A stretch of DNA of 64,000 nt from Streptomyces sp. YS415 (lineage in GTDB: Bacteria > Actinomycetota > Actinomycetes > Streptomycetales > Streptomycetaceae): the NCBI RefSeq assembly GCF_023544665.1, contig NZ_JAMJFL010000034.1, forward strand, positions 1 through 64,000. The letters run 5' to 3'. Numbering within the stretch: the stretch's first letter is position 1; each line of letters opens with the position of its first letter. The notes beneath the pieces are model-generated. The model ran no database searches, had not been told where the DNA came from, and was given only the letters and a program-made list of their open reading frames with translations. This document shows positions 61,173-64,000 of this stretch, in pieces. The position numbers were made by a program, and so were the translations under genes.

Positions 61173-62413
61173 GTGCGGGCCAGTCCTTCCAGTACGTCGG
61201 CGAGGGCGAGCACTCCGGTCACGCAGTCGTCCTCGGCCGCGAACTCGGCCGGGGAGTGCGAGACCCCGGTGGGGTTGCGCACGAACAGCATGGCGGTCGG
61301 GACGCTCCCGGACAGGATTCCGGCGTCGTGTCCGGCGCCGGTGCCGAGGACGGGCACCGTGAGGCCGGTGTCCGTGCCGAGGATGCGGGCGAGTTCGTCG
61401 CGCAGGGCGTGGTCGAACTCGACGACGGGCGTGAAGGACTCACGGACGACGTCGAGGGCGATGCCGTGGGCGTCGGCGTGCGCGCGGGCGGCCTTCTCGA
61501 TGCCGCCGACGACGGTGTCGAGGGTGGTCTGGTCCTCGGCACGCGAGTCCAGCCAGCAGCGTACGAGGGAGGGGATGGCGTTGACGCCGTTCGGCTCGAC
61601 CGAGATTTTGCCGAAGGTGGCGACGGCACCGGCGAGTTCGGCCTCCCGGCGGGCGGCGAGCACGGTCTCGGCGTACGGCAGCATGGGGTCGCGCCGGTCC
61701 GCGGGCCGGGTGGTGCCGGCGTGGTTCGCCTCGCCCCGGAAGTCGTACCGCCAGCGTCCGTGCGGCCAGATGGCGCTGGCGACGCCGACCGGGTCGCCGG
61801 TCAGGTCGAGCGCCCGACCCTGCTCGACATGGAGTTCGACGAAGGCCCCGATCCGGGCCAGCCGCTCGGGGTCGGGCCCGATGGCGTCGGGGTCGTACCC
61901 GGCGGCCTCCATGGCCCGGGGCAGGGTGATGCCGTCACCGTCGGTGAGCAGGTGGGCCTGGGCGGCGGTGAGCTGTCCGGAGGCGAGCCTGGAGCCGACG
62001 CAGGCCAGCCCGAAGCGGGCGCCCTCCTCGTCCCCGAAGTTGACGACGGCGAGCGGTTTGCCGAGGGGCGCGTCGCGGCGGCGCAGTTCGTCGAGGGCGG
62101 CGAAGGAGGACACGACACCGAGGGGCCCGTCGAAGGCCCCGCCGTCGGGCACGGAGTCCAGGTGCGATCCGGTGACCACGGCGTCCCCGGCGGCGGGATC
62201 CCCGAGCCAGGCCCACTGGTTGCCGTTCCGGTCGACCTCGTAGGTCAGTCCCCGGGACTCGGCCTGGGCCCGGAACCAGGCCCGGCACTCGGCGTCGGCC
62301 CCGGTCCAGGCGTAGCGGCGGTAGCCGCCGGAGCCGGAGTGCCGGCCGATGGGGAGCAGTTCGCGCCACATGGAGTGGAAGGAGCTGCCGCCCGGCAGGG
62401 TCTGTCCGGTCAC
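61169..62413 (-). CDS. M20 family amidohydrolase (allantoate amidohydrolase-like) in the hut operon
   Basis: A 414-residue zinc enzyme of the N-carbamoyl-L-amino acid/allantoate amidohydrolase group. It has VTGSHLDSVPDGGAFDGPLG (metal His and Asp), VNFGDEEGARFGLACVGSRL (catalytic Glu pair), ELHVEQGRALD, and GEANHAGTTRPADRRDPML in the dimerisation lid. The final metal His is in NPTGVSHSPAEF. It overlaps hutU by 4 bp and hutF by 4 bp, so it is fully embedded in the operon. No hutG is visible. Hydrolysis of N-formyl-L-glutamate is a reasonable inference; an allantoate role is the alternative. Confidence 0.9.
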   Translation of the reverse strand: MTGQTLPGGSSFHSMWRELLPIGRHSGSGGYRRYAWTGADAECRAWFRAQAESRGLTYEVDRNGNQWAWLGDPAAGDAVVTGSHLDSVPDGGAFDGPLGVVSSFAALDELRRRDAPLGKPLAVVNFGDEEGARFGLACVGSRLASGQLTAAQAHLLTDGDGITLPRAMEAAGYDPDAIGPDPERLARIGAFVELHVEQGRALDLTGDPVGVASAIWPHGRWRYDFRGEANHAGTTRPADRRDPMLPYAETVLAARREAELAGAVATFGKISVEPNGVNAIPSLVRCWLDSRAEDQTTLDTVVGGIEKAARAHADAHGIALDVVRESFTPVVEFDHALRDELARILGTDTGLTVPVLGTGAGHDAGILSGSVPTAMLFVRNPTGVSHSPAEFAAEDDCVTGVLALADVLEGLART

Positions 62414-64000
62414 GACAGGTCGCCTTCGCGCATCGGGACCCGCACGCCCCGTTCGGCGGCCACGGACTCGGCGGTGTCGTAGCCCGCGTCCACGTGCCGG
62501 ATGACGCCCATGCCCGGGTCGTTGGTCAGCACCCGCCGGATCTTCTCCCCGCCCAGCGCGGTGCCGTCGGCGACCGTCACCTGGCCGGCGTGGATGGAGC
62601 GGCCCATGCCGACGCCGCCGCCGTGGTGGAGGGAGACCCAGGACGCGCCCGAGGCCACGTTGACCATCGCGTTCAGCAGCGGCCAGTCGGCGATCGCGTC
62701 GGAGCCGTCGAGCATGGCCTCGGTCTCGCGGTACGGGGAGGCGACGGAACCGCAGTCGAGGTGGTCCCGGCCGATGGCGAGCGGCGCCGCCAGCTCACCG
62801 CTCGCGACCATGTCGTTGAACCGCTCGCCGGCCTTGTCCCGCTCGCCGTAGCCGAGCCAGCAGATACGCGCGGGCAGGCCCTGGAAGTGGACCCGTTCCC
62901 CGGCCATCTTGATCCAGCGGGCGAGGGACTCGTTCTCGGGGAAGAGGTCCAGGATCGCCTTGTCGGTCTTGGCGATGTCGGCCGGGTCCCCGGAGAGCGC
63001 GGCCCAGCGGAAGGGGCCCTTGCCCTCGCAGAACAGCGGCCGGATGTAGGCGGGGACGAAGCCGGGGAAGGCGAACGCCCGGTCGTAGCCGGCGAGCCGG
63101 GCCTCGCCGCGGATGGAGTTGCCGTAGTCGAAGACCTCCGCGCCGGCGTCCATGAAGCCGACCATGGCCTCGACGTGCCGTGCCATGGACTCGCGCGCGC
63201 GGGTGGTGAAGCCGGCCGGGTCCTTGGCGGCGTAGGCGGCCATGTCGTCGAAGGCGACGCCGGCGGGCAGGTAGGCCAGCGGGTCGTGGGCCGAGGTCTG
63301 GTCGGTGACGATGTCGACGGGGGCACCCTCGGCGAGCATCCGCGGCAGCAGCTCCGCGGCGTTGCCGAGCAGGCCGATGGAGAGCGGGCGGCGGGCGTCC
63401 CGGGCCTCGACGGCGAGCTGGAGGGCGTGCTCCAGGGAGTCGGCGCGGACGTCGAGGTAGCGGTGCTCGATGCGGCGCTCGATGGCGCGCGGGTCGCAGT
63501 CGACGCAGAGGGCGACGCCGTCGTTCATGGTGACGGCGAGCGGCTGGGCGCCGCCCATGCCGCCGAGTCCGGCGGTGAGGGTGATCGTCCCGGCGAGGGT
63601 GCCGCCGAACTTCTTCGCGGCGACGGCGGCGAAGGTCTCGTAGGTGCCCTGGAGGATGCCCTGGGTGCCGATGTAGATCCAGGAGCCGGCGGTCATCTGG
63701 CCGTACATGGTCAGGCCGAGCTGCTCCAGGCGGCGGAACTCCTCCCAGTTGGCCCAGTCGCCGACCAGGTTGGAGTTGGCGATGAGGACGCGCGGGGCCC
63801 ACTCGTGGGTCTGCATCACGCCGACCGGGCGGCCGGACTGCACGAGCATCGTCTCGTCCTGCTTCAGCCCCTGCAGCGTGCGCACCATCGCGTCGAAGGA
63901 GCGCCAGTCGCGGGCCGCCTTGCCGGTGCCGCCGTAGACGACGAGCTTGTCGGGGTGCTCGGCGACCTCGGGGTCGAGGTTGTTCTGCAGCATGCGCAGG
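62410..64000 (-). CDS. hutU: Urocanate hydratase (5' end outside the window)
   Basis: At least 530 residues of the NAD-dependent enzyme converting urocanate to imidazolonepropionate. It has VYGGTGKAARDW, YIGTQGILQGTYETFAAVAA, LTAGLGGMGGAQPLAVTMND for NAD, DQTSAHDPLAYLP, and the active-site region PARICWLGYGERDKAG. The C-terminal part has LHHGGGVGMGRSIHAGQVTV. The frame continues past the first internal ATG (63993) to the window edge, and family proteins have about 20-25 more residues, so the start lies outside. It is the first visible gene of the operon. Confidence 0.96.
   Translation of the reverse strand, partial: LRMLQNNLDPEVAEHPDKLVVYGGTGKAARDWRSFDAMVRTLQGLKQDETMLVQSGRPVGVMQTHEWAPRVLIANSNLVGDWANWEEFRRLEQLGLTMYGQMTAGSWIYIGTQGILQGTYETFAAVAAKKFGGTLAGTITLTAGLGGMGGAQPLAVTMNDGVALCVDCDPRAIERRIEHRYLDVRADSLEHALQLAVEARDARRPLSIGLLGNAAELLPRMLAEGAPVDIVTDQTSAHDPLAYLPAGVAFDDMAAYAAKDPAGFTTRARESMARHVEAMVGFMDAGAEVFDYGNSIRGEARLAGYDRAFAFPGFVPAYIRPLFCEGKGPFRWAALSGDPADIAKTDKAILDLFPENESLARWIKMAGERVHFQGLPARICWLGYGERDKAGERFNDMVASGELAAPLAIGRDHLDCGSVASPYRETEAMLDGSDAIADWPLLNAMVNVASGASWVSLHHGGGVGMGRSIHAGQVTVADGTALGGEKIRRVLTNDPGMGVIRHVDAGYDTAESVAAERGVRVPMREGDLS

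Overview
This is high-GC DNA from a Streptomyces chromosome. The evidence is heavy third-position G/C coding bias, frequent GTG starts, a canonical whiB gene, a SigB/SigF-type sigma factor with partner-switching regulators, and a gene order I recognise from the central core of Streptomyces chromosomes (from memory, roughly the S. coelicolor SCO302x to SCO307x interval). Much of the left and middle order (ahcY, manA, SIS protein, manB, DUF3499, metallopeptidase-like, whiB, fbiA, fbiB, GDP-mannose pyrophosphorylase, LCP proteins, acyl-CoA dehydrogenase, purE, purK, GtrA) is also kept in mycobacteria. This is therefore ancestral actinobacterial core, not a recently acquired island. I see no prophage, IS element, CRISPR array, rRNA or tRNA.

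Layout. 1-6.9 kb: SpoIIM-like and RDD membrane proteins, a hypothetical protein, S-adenosylhomocysteine hydrolase, an unusual signal peptidase I homologue and a CDF cation transporter. 7-11.6 kb: a GDP-mannose supply block (manA, SIS-domain protein, Trm112-like mini-protein, manB, DUF3499). 11.9-17.9 kb: a metallopeptidase-like protein, a secreted DUF5719 protein, a 1,213-residue membrane glycosyltransferase, and whiB. 18.0-22.4 kb: a 31-codon polycysteine leader ORF in front of cysteine dioxygenase, then the coenzyme F420 genes fbiA/fbiB and a DNA glycosylase. 22.5-37.5 kb: cell-envelope block with a nucleotidyltransferase, a secreted PGRP-type amidase, a TIGR03089 protein, six LytR-CpsA-Psr (LCP) proteins, a GT2 glycosyltransferase and a thioesterase. 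37.6-48.6 kb: a methyltransferase relic, acyl-CoA dehydrogenase, UDP-glucose dehydrogenase, a CGNR-like protein, two VOC proteins, an inactive-looking dipeptidase paralogue, a MerR/Old Yellow Enzyme pair, an intact dipeptidase, purE, purK and GtrA. 48.6-52.6 kb: a two-component system and a POT peptide transporter. 52.7-58.6 kb: two surface proteins, an anti-sigma/anti-anti-sigma/sigma module, and a zinc-finger/lectin fusion. 58.6-64 kb: a histidine-utilisation operon (hutU, M20 amidase, hutF, hutI), cut by the right edge.

How the genes work together. ManA, ManB and the nucleotidyltransferase would make GDP-mannose from fructose-6-phosphate. The large glycosyltransferase, the GT2, GtrA, UDP-glucose dehydrogenase and the six LCP proteins fit synthesis, export and attachment of a wall glycopolymer. 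WhiB and the sigma module add developmental or stress regulation.

The most interesting signal is upstream of cysteine dioxygenase. A probably leaderless 31-codon ORF ends in six Cys codons within nine residues, and is followed by an RNA helix that can hide the ribosome-binding site of the dioxygenase gene. It looks like a cysteine-sensing translational attenuator on a cysteine-degrading enzyme. Other points of interest are a dipeptidase paralogue with every metal ligand replaced, a signal peptidase homologue lacking the catalytic lysine, a palindromic element sitting in frame in hutI, a tandem LCP duplication that kept its promoter, tandem repeats of gene 3' ends at two loci, and an M20 amidase in place of hutG.
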